Of a DNA stretch of 64,000 nt, positions 51,201 through 62,345 are shown piece by piece. How positions within the stretch are numbered: the stretch's first letter is position 1; each line of letters begins with the position of its first letter. Below the pieces are notes generated by a model. It did no database searches. It had not been told where the DNA came from and saw nothing but the letters and a program-made list of their open reading frames with translations. A program made the position numbers and the translations under genes. Origin of the DNA: Clusia tigrina (taxonomy: Eukaryota; Arthropoda; Insecta; Diptera; Clusiidae); assembly GCA_920105625.2 (NCBI GenBank), contig CAKKTE020000328.1, positions 248,001 through 312,000 on the forward strand, in the 5' to 3' direction.

Positions 51201-51935
51201 TGACGCTCCAGTAAAAAGTTACAAGCATTTGAATGCTGCAAACTTTGATAGGTGTAGGACCTACCGTATAGAAGTTAGGGCCATTTGAAGTTTTATCAGT
51301 GTTTGATTTGGAACTCAAGGGTAGCATAGCTTTGAGCGATAGCTTAAATTGACAAGAGGCTCGAGGACTTTATTGTTACAAAATTTCAAGTTTTTATGAC
51401 GCTCCAGTAAAAAGTTGCAAGCATCTGTATGTTGCAAACTTTGATAGGTGTAGGACGTACCGTATAGAAGTTAGGGCCATTTGAAGTTCTATCAGTGTTC
51501 GATTTGGGACTCAAGGTTAGCATAGCTTCGAGCGATAGCTTAAATTCACAAGAGGCTCGAGTATTTTATTGTTGCAAAATTTCAAGGTTTTATGACGCTC
51601 CAGTAAAAAGTTACAAGTATTTGTATGTTGCAAACTTTGATAGGTGTAGGACGTACCGTATAGAAGTTAGCGCCATTTGAAGTTTTATCAGTGTTTGATT
51701 TGGGACTAGCATAGCTTTGAGCGATAGCTTAAATTGACAAGAGGCTCGAGTACTTTATTGTTACAAAATTTCAAGGTTTTATGACGCTACAATAAAAATT
51801 TACAAGCATTTGTATGTTGCAAACTTTGATAGGTATAGGACGTACCGTGTAGAAGTTAGGGATATTTGAAGTTTTATCAGTGTTTGATTTGGGACTCAAG
51901 GGTAGCATAGCTTTGAGCGATAGCTTAAATTGACA
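48246..51935. repeat. 3,688-bp tandem unit, copy 2
   Basis: This is the second copy of the 19-monomer unit, nearly identical to copy 1. The crossover lies in the shared gatagcttaaattgacaag stretch: copy 1 ends by joining a gggatatttg monomer to a gaggac monomer, whereas copy 2 continues into a gagtac/ttgcagg monomer near 51,936. That continuation is probably the original arrangement. Confidence 0.89.
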
Positions 51936-54900
51936 AGAGGCTCGAGTACTTTATTGTTACAAAATTGCAGGTTTTTATGACGCTCCAGTAAAAAGTTACA
52001 AGTATTTGTATGTTGCAAACTTTGATAGGTGTAGGACGTACCGTATAGAAGTTAGCGCCATTTGAAGTTTTATCAGTGTTTGATTTGGGACTAGCATAGC
52101 TTTGAGCGATAGCTTAAATTGACAAGAGGCTCGAGTACTTTATTGTTACAAAATTTCAAGGTTTTATGACGCTACAGTAAAATATTACAAGCATTTGTAT
52201 GTTGCAAACTTTGATAGGTATAGGACGTACCGTGTAGAAGTTAGGGATATTTGAAGTTTTATCAGTGTTTGATTTGGGACTCAAGGGTAGCATAGCTTTC
52301 AGCGATAGGTTAAATTGACAAGAGGCTCGAGTACTTTATTGTTACAATATTTCAAGGTTTTATGACGCTCCAGTAAAAAGTTACAAGCATTTGAATGCTG
52401 CAAACTTTGATAGGTGTAGGACCTACCGTATAGAAGTTAGGGCCATTTGAAGTTTTATCAGTGTTTGATTTGGAACTCAAGGGTAGCATAGCTTTGAGCG
52501 ATAGGTTAAATTGACAAGAGGCTCGAGTACTTTATTGTTACAAAATTTCAAGGTTTTATGACGCTCCAGTAAAAAGTTACAAGTATTTGTATGCTGCAAA
52601 CTTTGATAGGTGTAGGACGTACCGTATAGAAGTTAGCGCCATTTGAAGTTTTATCAGTGTTTGATTTGGGACTAGCATAGCTTTGAGCGATAGCTTAAAT
52701 TGACAAGAGGCTCGAGTACTTTATTGTTACAAAATTTCAAGGTTTTATGACGCTACAGTAAAAATTTACAAGCATTTGTATGTTGCAAACTTTGATAGGT
52801 ATAGGACGTACCGTGTAGAAGTTAGGGATATTTGAAGTTTTATCAGTGTTTGATTTGGGACTCAAGGGTAGCATAGCTTTGAGCGATAGCTTAAATTGAC
52901 AAGAGGCTCGAGTACTTTATTGTTACAAAATTGCAGGTTTTTATGACGCTCCAGTAAAAAGTTACAAGCATTTGTATGTTGCAAACTTTGATAGGTGTAG
53001 GACGTACCGTATAGAAGTTAGGGCCATTTGAAGTTTTATCAGTGTTTGAATTGGGACTCAAGGGTAGCATAGCTTTGAGCGATACCTTAAATTGACAAGA
53101 GGCTCGAGTACTTTATTGTTACAAAATTACAAGGTTTATGACGCTCCAGTAAAAAGTTACAAGCATTTGAATGCTGCAAACTTTGATAGGTGTAGGACCT
53201 ACCGTATAGAAGTTAGGGCCATTTGAAGTTTTATCAGTGTTTGATTTGGGACTCAAGGGTAGCATAGCTTTGAGCGATAGCTTAAATTGACAAGAGGCTC
53301 GAGTACTTTATTGTTACAAAATTTCAAGGTTTTATGACGCTCCAGTAAAAAGTTACAAGCATTTGTATGTTGCAAACTTTGATAGGTGTAGGACGTACCG
53401 TATAGAAGCTAGGGCCATTTGAAGTTTTATCAGTATTTGATTTGGGACTCAAGGGTAGCATAGCTTTCAGCGATAGGTTAAATTGACAAGAGGCTCGAGT
53501 ACTTTATTGTTACAAAATTTCAAGGTTTTATGACCCTCCAGTAAAAAGTTACAAGCATTTGTATGTTGCAAGCTTTGATAGGTGTAGGACGCACCGTATA
53601 CAAGTTAGGGCCATTTGAAGTTTTATCAGTGTTTGATTTGGGACTCAAGGGTAGCATAGCTTTGAGCGATAGCTTAAATTATCAAGAGGGTCGAGTACTT
53701 AATTGTTACAAAATTTCATGGTTTTATGACGCTCCAGTAAAAAGTTACAAGCATTTGTATGTTGCAAACATTGATAATTGTAGGACCTACCGTATAGAAA
53801 TTAGGGCGATTTGAAATTTTATCAGTGTTTGATTTGGAACTCAAGGGTAGCATAGCTTTGAGCAATAGCTTAAATTGACAAGAGGCTCGAGGACTTTATT
53901 GTTGCAACATTTCAAGGTTTTATGACGCTCCAGTAAAAAGTTACAAGCATCTGTATGTTGCAAACTTTGATAGGTGTAGGACGTACCGTATATAAGTTAG
54001 GGCCATTTGAAGTTTTATCAGTGTTCGATTTCGGAATCAAGGTTAGCATAGCTTTGAGCGATAGCTTAAATTGACAAGAGGCTCGAGTACTTTATTGTTA
54101 CAAAATTTCAATGTTTTATGACGCTCCAGTAAAAAGTTACAAGCATTTGTATGTTGCAAACTTTGATAGGTGTAGGACGTACCGTATAGAAGTTAGGGCC
54201 ATTTGAAGTTTAATCAGTGTTTGAATTGGGACTCAAGGGTAGCATAGCTTTGAGCGATACCTTAAATTGACAAGAGGCTCGAGTACTTTATTGTTACAAA
54301 ATTACAAGGTTTATGACGCTCCAGTAAAAAGTTACAAGCATTTGAATGCTGCAAACTTTGATAGGTGTAGGACCGTATAGAAGTTAGGGCCATTTGAAGT
54401 TTTATCAGTGTTTGATGTGGAACTCAAGGGTAGCATAGCTTTGAGCGATAGCTTAAATTGACAAGAGGCTCGAGGACTTTATTGTTACAAAATTTCAAGG
54501 TTTTATGACGCTCCAGTAAAAAGTTGCAAGCATCTGTATGTTGCAAACTTTGATAGGTGTAGGACGTACCGTGTACAAGTTAGGGCTATTTGAAGTTGTA
54601 TCAGTGTTTGATTTGGGACTCAAGGGTAGCATAGCTTTGAGCGATAGCTTAAATTGACAAGAGGCTCGAGTACTTTATTGTTACAAAATTTCAAGGTTTT
54701 ATGACGCTACAGTAAAAATTTACAAGCATTTGTATGTTGCAAACTTTGATAGGTGTATGACGTACCGTGTACAAGTTAGGGCTATTTGAAGTTTTATCAG
54801 TGTTTGATTTAGGAGTCAAGGGTGGCATAGCTTTGAGCGATAGCTTAAATTTACAAGAGGCTCGAGTACTTAATTGTTACAAAATTTCATGGTTTTATGA

Positions 54901-55207
54901 CGCTCCAGTAAAAAGTTACAAGCATTTGTATGTTGCAAACATTGATAATTGTAGGACCTACCGTATAGAAGTTAGGGCCATTTGAAGTTTTATCAGTATT
55001 TCATTTGGGACTCAAGGGTAGCATAGCTTTGAGCGATAGCTTAAATTGACAAGAGGCTCGAGTACTTTATGGTTACAAAATTTCAAGGTTTTATGACGCT
55101 CTAGTAAAAAGTTACAAGCATTTGTATGTTGCAAACTTTGATAGGTGTAGGACGTTCCGTATAGAAGCTAGGGCCATTTGAAGTTTTATCAGTGTTTGAT
55201 TTGGGAC

Positions 55208-55403
55208 TCAAGGGTAGCATAGCTTTGAGCGATAGCTTAAATTGACAAGAGGCTCGAGTACTTTATTGTTACAAAATTTCAAGGTTTTATGACGCTCCAG
55301 TAAAAAGTTACAAGCATTTGTATGTTGCAAACTTTGATAGGTGTAGGACGTACCGTATAGAAGTTAGGGCCATTTGAAGTTTTATCAGTGTTTGATTTGG
55401 GAC
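55208..55403. repeat. Reference monomer (196 bp, consensus-like)
   Basis: This monomer matches the window consensus as I derived it by eye, and serves as the coordinate frame for all variants below (position 1 = first T of tcaagggtag, position 196 = C of tgggac). Landmarks are the doubled atagctt at 12-18 and 25-31, ctcgag at 46-51, an A/T tract aaaattt at 66-72, the A5 run at 95-99, gacgtacc at 140-147, and the recurrent gaagttttatcag at 169-181. The orientation and phase are arbitrary. The following monomer is of the 189-bp type, starting at its tgggactagc junction. Confidence 0.93.
55219..55238. repeat. 13-bp-spaced direct repeat inside the monomer
   Basis: Two copies of atagctt start 13 bp apart (monomer positions 12-18 and 25-31) in nearly every monomer. 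The pair may be a relic of an older, shorter repeat or a doubled binding site; nothing in the sequence decides between these. The interval is given for the reference monomer. Confidence 0.7.
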
Positions 55404-55534
55404 TAGCATAGCTTTGAGCGATACCTTAAATTGACAAGAGGCTAGAGTTCTTTATTGTTACAAAATTACAAGGGTTATGACGCTCCAGTAAAAAGTTACA
55501 AGCATTTGAATGCTGCAAACTTTGATAGGTGTAG

Positions 55535-56698
55535 GACCGTATAGAAGTTAGGGCCATTTGAAGTTTTATCAGTGTTTGATTTGGAACTCAAGGGTAGCAT
55601 AGCTTTGAGCGATATCTTAAATTGACAAGAGGCTCGAGGACTTTATTGTTACAAAATTTCAAGGTTTTATGACGCTCCAGTAAAAAGTTGCAAGCATCTG
55701 TATGTTGCAAACTTTGATAGGTGTAGGACGTACCGTGTACAAGTTAGGGCTATTTGAAGTTGTATCAGTGTTTGATTTGGGACACAAGGGTAGCATAGCT
55801 TTGAGCGATAGCTTAAATTGACAAGAGGCTCGAGTACTTTATTGTTACAAAATTTCAAGGTTTTATGACGCTACAGTAAAAATTTACAAGCATTTGTATG
55901 TTGCAAACTTTGATAGGTGTATGAAGTACCGTGTACAAGTTAGGGCTATTTGAAGTTTTATCAGTGTTTGATTTAGGAGTCAAGGGTGGCATAGCTTTGA
56001 GCGATAGCTTAAATTTACAAGAGGCTCGAGTACTTAATTGTTACAAAATTTCATGGTTTTATGACGCTCCAGTAAAAAGTTACAAGCATTTGTATGTTGC
56101 AAACATTGATAATTGTAGGACCTACCGTATAGAAGTTAGGGCCATTTGAAGTTTTATCAGTATTTCATTTGGGACTCAAGGGTAGCATAGCTTTGAGCGA
56201 TAGCTTAAATTGACAAGAGGCTCGAGTACTTTATGGTTACAAAATTTCAAGGTTTTATGACGCTCTAGTAAAAAGTTACAAGCATTTGTATGTTGCAAAC
56301 TTTGATAGGTGTAGGACGTTCCGTATAGAAGCTAGGGCCATTTGAAGTTTTATCAGTGTTTGATTTGGGACTCAAGGGTAGCATAGCTTTGAGCGATAGC
56401 TTAAATTGACAAGAGGCTCGAGTACTTTATTGTTACAAAATTTCAAAGTTTTATGACGCTCCAGTAAAAAGTTACAAGCATTTGTATGTTGCAAACTTTG
56501 ATAGGTGTAGGACGTACCGTATAGAAGTTAGGGCCATTTGAAGTTTTATCAGTGTTTGATTTGGGACTAGCATAGCTTTGAGCGATACCTTAAATTGACA
56601 AGAGGCTAGAGTTCTTTATTGTTACAAAATTACAAGGGTTATGACGCTCCAGTAAAAAGTTACAAGCATTTGAATGCTGCAAACTTTGATAGGTGTAG
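55535..56698. repeat. 1,164-bp tandem unit, copy 2
   Basis: This is the second full copy. It ends with the same gctagagttctt and acaagggttatg monomer that ends copy 1. Private changes are gatatctt near 55,612 and tttcaaagttttatg near 56,443. Confidence 0.88.
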
Positions 56699-56910
56699 GA
56701 CCGTATAGAAGTTAGGGCCATTTGAAGTTTTATCAGTGTTTGATTTGGAACTCAAGGGTAGCATAGCTTTGAGCGATAGCTTAAATTGACAAGAGGCTCG
56801 AGGACTTTATTGTTACAAAATTTCAAGGTTTTATGACGCTCCAGTAAAAAGTTGCAAGCATCTATATGTTGCAAACTTTGATAGGTGTAGGACGTACCGT
56901 GTACAAGTTG
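56699..56910. repeat. 1,164-bp tandem unit, partial copy 3
   Basis: The third copy starts with the same gaccgtatag monomer but stops matching after about 210 bp, where caagttgggctatttg and ttttatcag replace caagttagggctatttg and ttgtatcag. Confidence 0.75.
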
Positions 56911-56969
56911 GGCTATTTGAAGTTTTATCAGTGTTTGATTTGGGACTGAAGGGTAGCATAGCTTTGAGC

Positions 56970-57525
56970 GATAGCTTAAATTGACAAGAGGCTCGAGTAC
57001 TTTATTGTTACAAAATTTCAAGGTTTTATGACGCTCCAGTAAAAAGTTACAAGCATTTGTATGTTGCAAACTTTGATAGGTCTAGGACGTACCGTATAGA
57101 AGTTAGGGCCATTTGAAGTTTTATCAGTGTTTGAATTGGGACTCAAGGGTAGCATAGCTTTGAGCGATACCTTAAATTGACAAGAGGCTCGAGTACTTTA
57201 TTGTTACAAAATTACAAGGTTTATGACGCTCCAGTAAAAAGTTACAAGCATTTGAATGCTGCAAACTTTGAGAGGTGTAGGACCTACCGTATAGAAGTTA
57301 GGGCCATTTGAAGTTTTATCAGTGTTTGATTTGGAACTCAAGGGTAGCATACCTTTGAGCGATAGCTTAAATTGATAAGAGGCTCGAGGACTTTATTGTT
57401 ACAAAATTTCAAGGTTTTATGACGCGCCAGTAAAAAGTTACAAGCATCTGTATGTTGCAAACTTTGATAGGTGTAGGACGTACCGTATAGAAGTTAGGGC
57501 CATTTGAAGTTTTATCAGTGTTTGA
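56970..57525. repeat. Block J1, repeated at 59,290 and 61,792
   Basis: The marker ggtctaggacg (57,079) recurs 2,320 bp later at 59,399 and a further 2,502 bp later at 61,901. Another marker, gacgcgccag (57,421), keeps the same two offsets (59,741 and 62,243). The middle copy shares gagaggtgtagg with this one; the third does not. Each copy is about 550 bp. Confidence 0.8.
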
Positions 57526-59289
57526 TTTGGGACTCAAGGGTAGCATAGCTTTGAGCGATAGCTTAAATTGACAAGAGGCTCGAGTACTTTATTGTTACAA
57601 AATTTCAAGGTTTTATGACGCTCCAGTAAAAAGTTACAAGCATTTGTATGTTGCAAACTTTGATAGATGTAGGACGTACCGTATAGAAGTTAGGGCCATT
57701 TGAAGTTTTATCAGTGTTTGATTTGGGACTAGCATAGCTTTGAGCCATACCTTAAATTGACAAGAGGCTCGAGTTCTTTATTGTTACAAAATTACAAGGT
57801 TTATGACGCTCCAGTAAAAAGTTACAAGCATTTGAATGCTGCAAACTTTGATAGGTGTAGGACCGTATAGAAGTTAGGGCCATTTGAAGTTTTATCAGTG
57901 TTTGATTTGGAACTCAAGGGTAGCATAGCTTTGAGCGATAGCTTAAATTGACAAGAGGCTCGAGGACTTTATTGTTACAAAATTTCAAGGTTTTATGACG
58001 CTCCAGTAAAAAGTTGCAAGCATCTGTATGTTGCAAACATTGATAATTGTAGGACCTACCGTATAGAAGTTAGGGCCATTTGAAGTTTTATCAGTATTTC
58101 ATTTGGGACTCAAGGGTAGCATAGCTTTGAGCGATAGCTTAAATTGACAAGAGGCTCTAGTACTTTATGGTTACAAAATTTCAAGGTTTTATGACGCTCT
58201 AGTAAAAAGTTACAAGCATTTGTATGTTGCAAACTTTGATAGGTGTAGGACGTTCCGTATAGAAGCTAGGGCCATTTGAAGTTTTATCAGTGTTTGATTT
58301 GGGACTCAAGGGTAGCATAGCTTTGAGCGATAGCTTAAATTGACAAGAGGCTCGAGTACTTTATTGTTACAAAATTTCAAGGTTTTATGACGCTCCAGTA
58401 AAAAGTTGCAAGCATCTGTATGTTGCAAACATTGATAATTGTAGGAGCTACCGTATAGAAGTTAGGACCATTTGAAGTTTTATCAGTATTTCATTTGGGA
58501 CTCAAGGGTAGCATAGCTTTGAGCGATAGCTTAAATTGACAAGAGGCTAGAGTACTTTATGGTTACAAAATTTCAAGGTTTTATGACGCTCTAGTAAAAA
58601 GTTACAAGCATCTGTATGTTGCAAACTTTGATAGGTGTAGGACGTACCGTATAGAAGTTAGGGCCATTTGAAGTTTTATCAGTGTTTGATTTGGGACTAG
58701 CATAGCTTTGAGCGATAGCTTAAATTGACAAGAGGCTCGAGTACTTTATGGTTACAAAATTTCAAGGTTTTATGACGCTCTAGTAAAAAGTTACAAGCAT
58801 TTGTATGTTGCAAACTTTGATAGGTGTAGGACGTTCCGTATAGAAGCTAGGGCCATTTGAAGTTTTATCAGTGTTTGATTTGGGACTCAAGGGTAGCATA
58901 GCTTTGAGCGATAGCTTAAATTGACAAGAGGCTCGAGTACTTTATTGTTACAAAATTTCAAGGTTTTATGACGCTCCAGTAAAAAGTTACAAGCATTTGT
59001 ATGTTGCAAACTTTGATAGGTGTAGGACGTACCGTATAGAAGTTAGGGCCATTTGAAGTTTTATCAGTGTTTGATTTGGGACTAGCATAGCTTTGAGCGA
59101 TACCTTAAATTGACAAAAGGCTAGAGTTCTTTATTGTTACAAAATTACAAGGGTTATGACGCTCCAGTAAAAAGTTACAAGCATTTGAATGCTGCAAACT
59201 TTGATAGGTGTAGGACCGTATAGAAGTTAGGGCCATTTGAAGTTTTATCAGTGTTTGATTTGGAACTCAAGGGTAGCATAGCTTTGAGC

Positions 59290-59845
59290 GATAGCTTAAA
59301 TTGACAAGAGGCTCGAGTACTTTATTGTTACAAAATTTCAAGGTTTTATGACGCTCCAGTAAAAAGTTACAAGCATTTGTATGTTGCAAACTTTGATAGG
59401 TCTAGGACGTACCGTATAGAAGTTAGGGCCATTTGAAGTTTTATCAGTGTTTGAATTGGGACTCAAGGGTAGCATAGCTTTGAGCGATACCTTAAATTGA
59501 CAAGAGGCTCGAGTACTTTATTGTTACAAAATTACAAGGTTTATGACGCTCCAGTAAAAAGTTACAAGCATTTGAATGCTGGAAACTTTGAGAGGTGTAG
59601 GAACTACCGTATAGAAGTTAGGGCCATTTGAAGTTTTATCAGTGTTTGATTTGGAACTCAAGGGTAGCATACCTTTGAGCGATAGCTTAAATTGATAAGA
59701 GGCTCGAGGACTTTATTGTTACAAAATTTCAAGGTTTTATGACGCGCCAGTAAAAAGTTACAAGCATCTGTATGTTGCAAACTTTGATAGGTGTAGGACG
59801 TACCGTATAGAAGTTAGGGCCATTTGAAGTTTTATCAGTGTTTGA
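59290..59845. repeat. Block J2
   Basis: This is the middle copy of block J, with the private change gctggaaactttg. It ends in a 189-bp monomer junction (gggactagc), whereas J1 ends in a full junction. Confidence 0.78.
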
Positions 59846-60261
59846 TTTGGGACTAGCATAGCTTTGAGCGATAGCTTAAATTGACAAGAGGCTCGAGTAC
59901 TTTATTGTTACAAAATTTCAAGGTTTTATGACGCTCCAGTAAAAAGTTACAAGCATTTGTATGTTGCAAACTTTGATAGGTGTAGGACGTACCGTATAGA
60001 AGTTAGGGCCATTTGAAGTTTTATCAGTGTTTGATTTGGGACTAGCATAGCTTTGAGCGATACCTTAAATTGACAATAGGCTCGAGTTCTTTATTGTTAC
60101 AAAATTACAAGGTTTATGACGCTCCAGTAAAAAGTTACAAGCATTTGAATGCTGCAAACTTTGATAGGTGTAGGACCGTATAGAAGTTAGGGCCATTTGA
60201 AGTTTTATCAGTGTTTGATTTGGAACTCAAGGGTAGCATAGCTTTGAGCGATAGCTTAAAT

Positions 60262-60590
60262 TGACAAGAGGCTAGAGTACTTTATGGTTACAAAATTTCA
60301 AGGTTTTATGACGCTCTAGTAAAAAGTTACAAGCATCTGTATGTTGCAAACTTTGATAGGTGTAGGACCTACCGTATAGAAGTTAGGGCCATTTGAAGTT
60401 TTATCAGTGTTTGATTTGGGACTAGCATAGCTTTGAGCGATAGCTTAAATTGACAAGAGGCTCGAGTACTTTATTGTTACAAAATTTCAAGGTTTTATGA
60501 CGCTACAGTAAAAATTTAGAAGCATTTGTATGTTGCAAAGTTTGATAGGTGTATGACGTACCGTGTACAAGTTAGGGCCATTTGAAGTTT
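60262..60590. repeat. Block K1, repeated 581 bp downstream
   Basis: The run of markers gctagagtac, ctttatggttac, gctctagtaaa, catctgtatg, a 189-bp junction, and acagtaaaaatttag with gcaaagtttg occurs at 60,271 and again at 60,852. The 581-bp spacing is three monomers, one of them 189 bp. This is the same length as the trimer at 32.7 kb but a different monomer set. Confidence 0.82.
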
Positions 60591-60842
60591 TATCAGTGTT
60601 TGATTTGGGACTCAAGGGTAGCATAGCTTTGAGCGATAGCTTAAATTGACAAGAGGCTCGAGGACTTTATTGTTACAAAATTTCAAGGTTTTATGACGCT
60701 CCAGTAAAAAGTTGCAAGCATCTGTATGTTGCAAACATTGATAATTGTAGGAGCTACCGTATAGAAGTTAGGACCATTTGAAGTTTTATCAGTATTTCAT
60801 TTGGGACTCAAGGGTAGCATAGCTTTGAGCGATAGCTTAAAT

Positions 60843-61171
60843 TGACAAGAGGCTAGAGTACTTTATGGTTACAAAATTTCAAGGTTTTATGACGCTCTAG
60901 TAAAAAGTTACAAGCATCTGTATGTTGCAAACTTTGATAGGTGTAGGACCTACCGTATAGAAGTTAGGGCCATTTGAAGTTTTATCAGTGTTTGATTTGG
61001 GACTAGCATAGCTTTGAGCGATAGCTTAAATTGACAAGAGGCTCGAGTACTTTATTGTTACAAAATTTCAAGGTTTTATGACGCTACAGTAAAAATTTAG
61101 AAGCATTTGTATGTTGCAAAGTTTGATAGGTGTATGACGTACCGTGTACAAGTTAGGGCTAATTGAAGTTT
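60843..61171. repeat. Block K2, partner of 60,262-60,590
   Basis: This is the right copy. It ends where agggctaattg replaces agggccatttg. Confidence 0.8.
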
Positions 61172-61791
61172 TATCAGTGTTTGATTTGGGACTCAAGGGT
61201 AGCATAGCTTTGAGCGATAGCTTAAATTGACAAGAGGCTCGAGTACTTTATGGTTACAAAATTTCAAGGTTTTATGACGCTCCAGTAAAAAGTTACAAGC
61301 ATTTGTATGTTGCAAACTTTGATAGGTGTAGGACGTACCGTATAGAAGTTAGGGCCATTTGAAGTTTTATCAGTGTTTGATTTGGGACTAGCATAGCTTT
61401 GAGCGATACCTTAAATTGACAAGAGGCTCGAGTTCTTTATTGTTACAAAATTACAAGGTTTATGACGCTCCAGTAAAAAGTGACAAGCATTTGAATGCTG
61501 CAAACTATGATAGGTGTAGGACCGTATAGAAGTTAGGGCCATTTGAAGTTTTATCAGTGTTTGATTTGGAACTCAAGGGTAGCATAGCTTTGAGCGATAG
61601 CTTAAATTGACAAGAGGCTCGAGGACTTTATTGTTACAAAATTTCAAGGTTTTATGACGCTCCAGTAAAAAGTTGCAAGCATCTGTATGTTGCAAACTTT
61701 GATAGGTGTAGGACGTACCGTGTACAAGTTAGGGCTATTTGAAGTTTTATCAGTGTTTGATTTGGGACTCAAGGGTAGCATAGATTTGAGC

Positions 61792-62345
61792 GATAGCTTA
61801 AATTGACAAGAGGCTCGAGTACTTTATTGTTACAAAATTTCAAGGTTTTATGACGCTCCAGTAAAAAGTTACAAGCATTTGTATGTTGCAAACTTTGATA
61901 GGTCTAGGACGTACCGTATAGAAGTTAGGGCCATTTGAAGTTTTATCAGTGTTTGAATTTGGACTCAAGGGTAGCATAGCTTTGAGCGATACCTTAAATT
62001 GACAAGAGGCTCGAGTACTTTATTGTTACAAAATTACAAGGTTTATGACGCTCCAGTAAAAAGTTACAAGCATTTGAATGCTGCAAACTTTGATAGGTGT
62101 AGGACCTACCGTATAGAAGTTAGGGCCATTTGAAGTTTTATCAGTGTCTGATTTGGAACTCAAGGGTAGCATAGCTTTGAGCGATAGCTTAAATTGACAA
62201 GAGGCTCGAGGACTTTATTGTTACAAAATTTCAAGGTTTTATGACGCGCCAGTAAAAAGTTACAAGCATCTGTATGTTGCAAACTTTGATAGGTGTAGGA
62301 CATACCGTATAGAAGTTAGGGCCATTTGAAGTTTTATCAGTGTTT
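61792..62345. repeat. Block J3
   Basis: This is the third copy of block J, with private changes tgaatttggactc near 61,955 and agtgtctgattt near 62,143. Confidence 0.75.

Larger units (their letters stand above)
34250..53000. repeat. Domain 3: homogenised higher-order satellite with alternating 196/189-bp monomers
   Basis: Diagnostic variants are gtgttcgattt, aaaattgcagg, ggtataggac, gttagcgcc, ttgcaagcatctg, and caagtttttatgac. Over long stretches a 196-bp monomer alternates with a 189-bp monomer, giving a dimeric sub-period of 385 bp. Two large units, 2,315 bp (12 monomers) and 3,688 bp (19 monomers), are each present twice with very few differences. This is the most recently amplified part of the window by internal similarity. 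That rightmost and leftmost monomers grade into domains 2 and 4 makes the edges approximate. Confidence 0.8.
54371..55534. repeat. 1,164-bp six-monomer tandem unit, copy 1
   Basis: The 4-bp-deleted motif gaccgtatag falls at 54,371, 55,535 and 56,699, giving two exact intervals of 1,164 bp. The unit contains one 192-bp, four 196-bp and one 188-bp monomer. Shared markers include gttgtatcag, gatttaggagtcaagggtggc, cttaattg, attgataattg, cagtatttcattt and ctttatgg. Copies 1 and 2 differ at a handful of bases (gtatgacg against gtatgaag, gggactcaag against gggacacaag). Confidence 0.88.

Noticed and set aside
56752..57069. Minus-strand open frame of 105 codons with an internally repeated peptide
   Set aside because: The internal repeat is simply two monomers read through because of a one-base loss (caagttgggct). 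It has no independent support as a gene.
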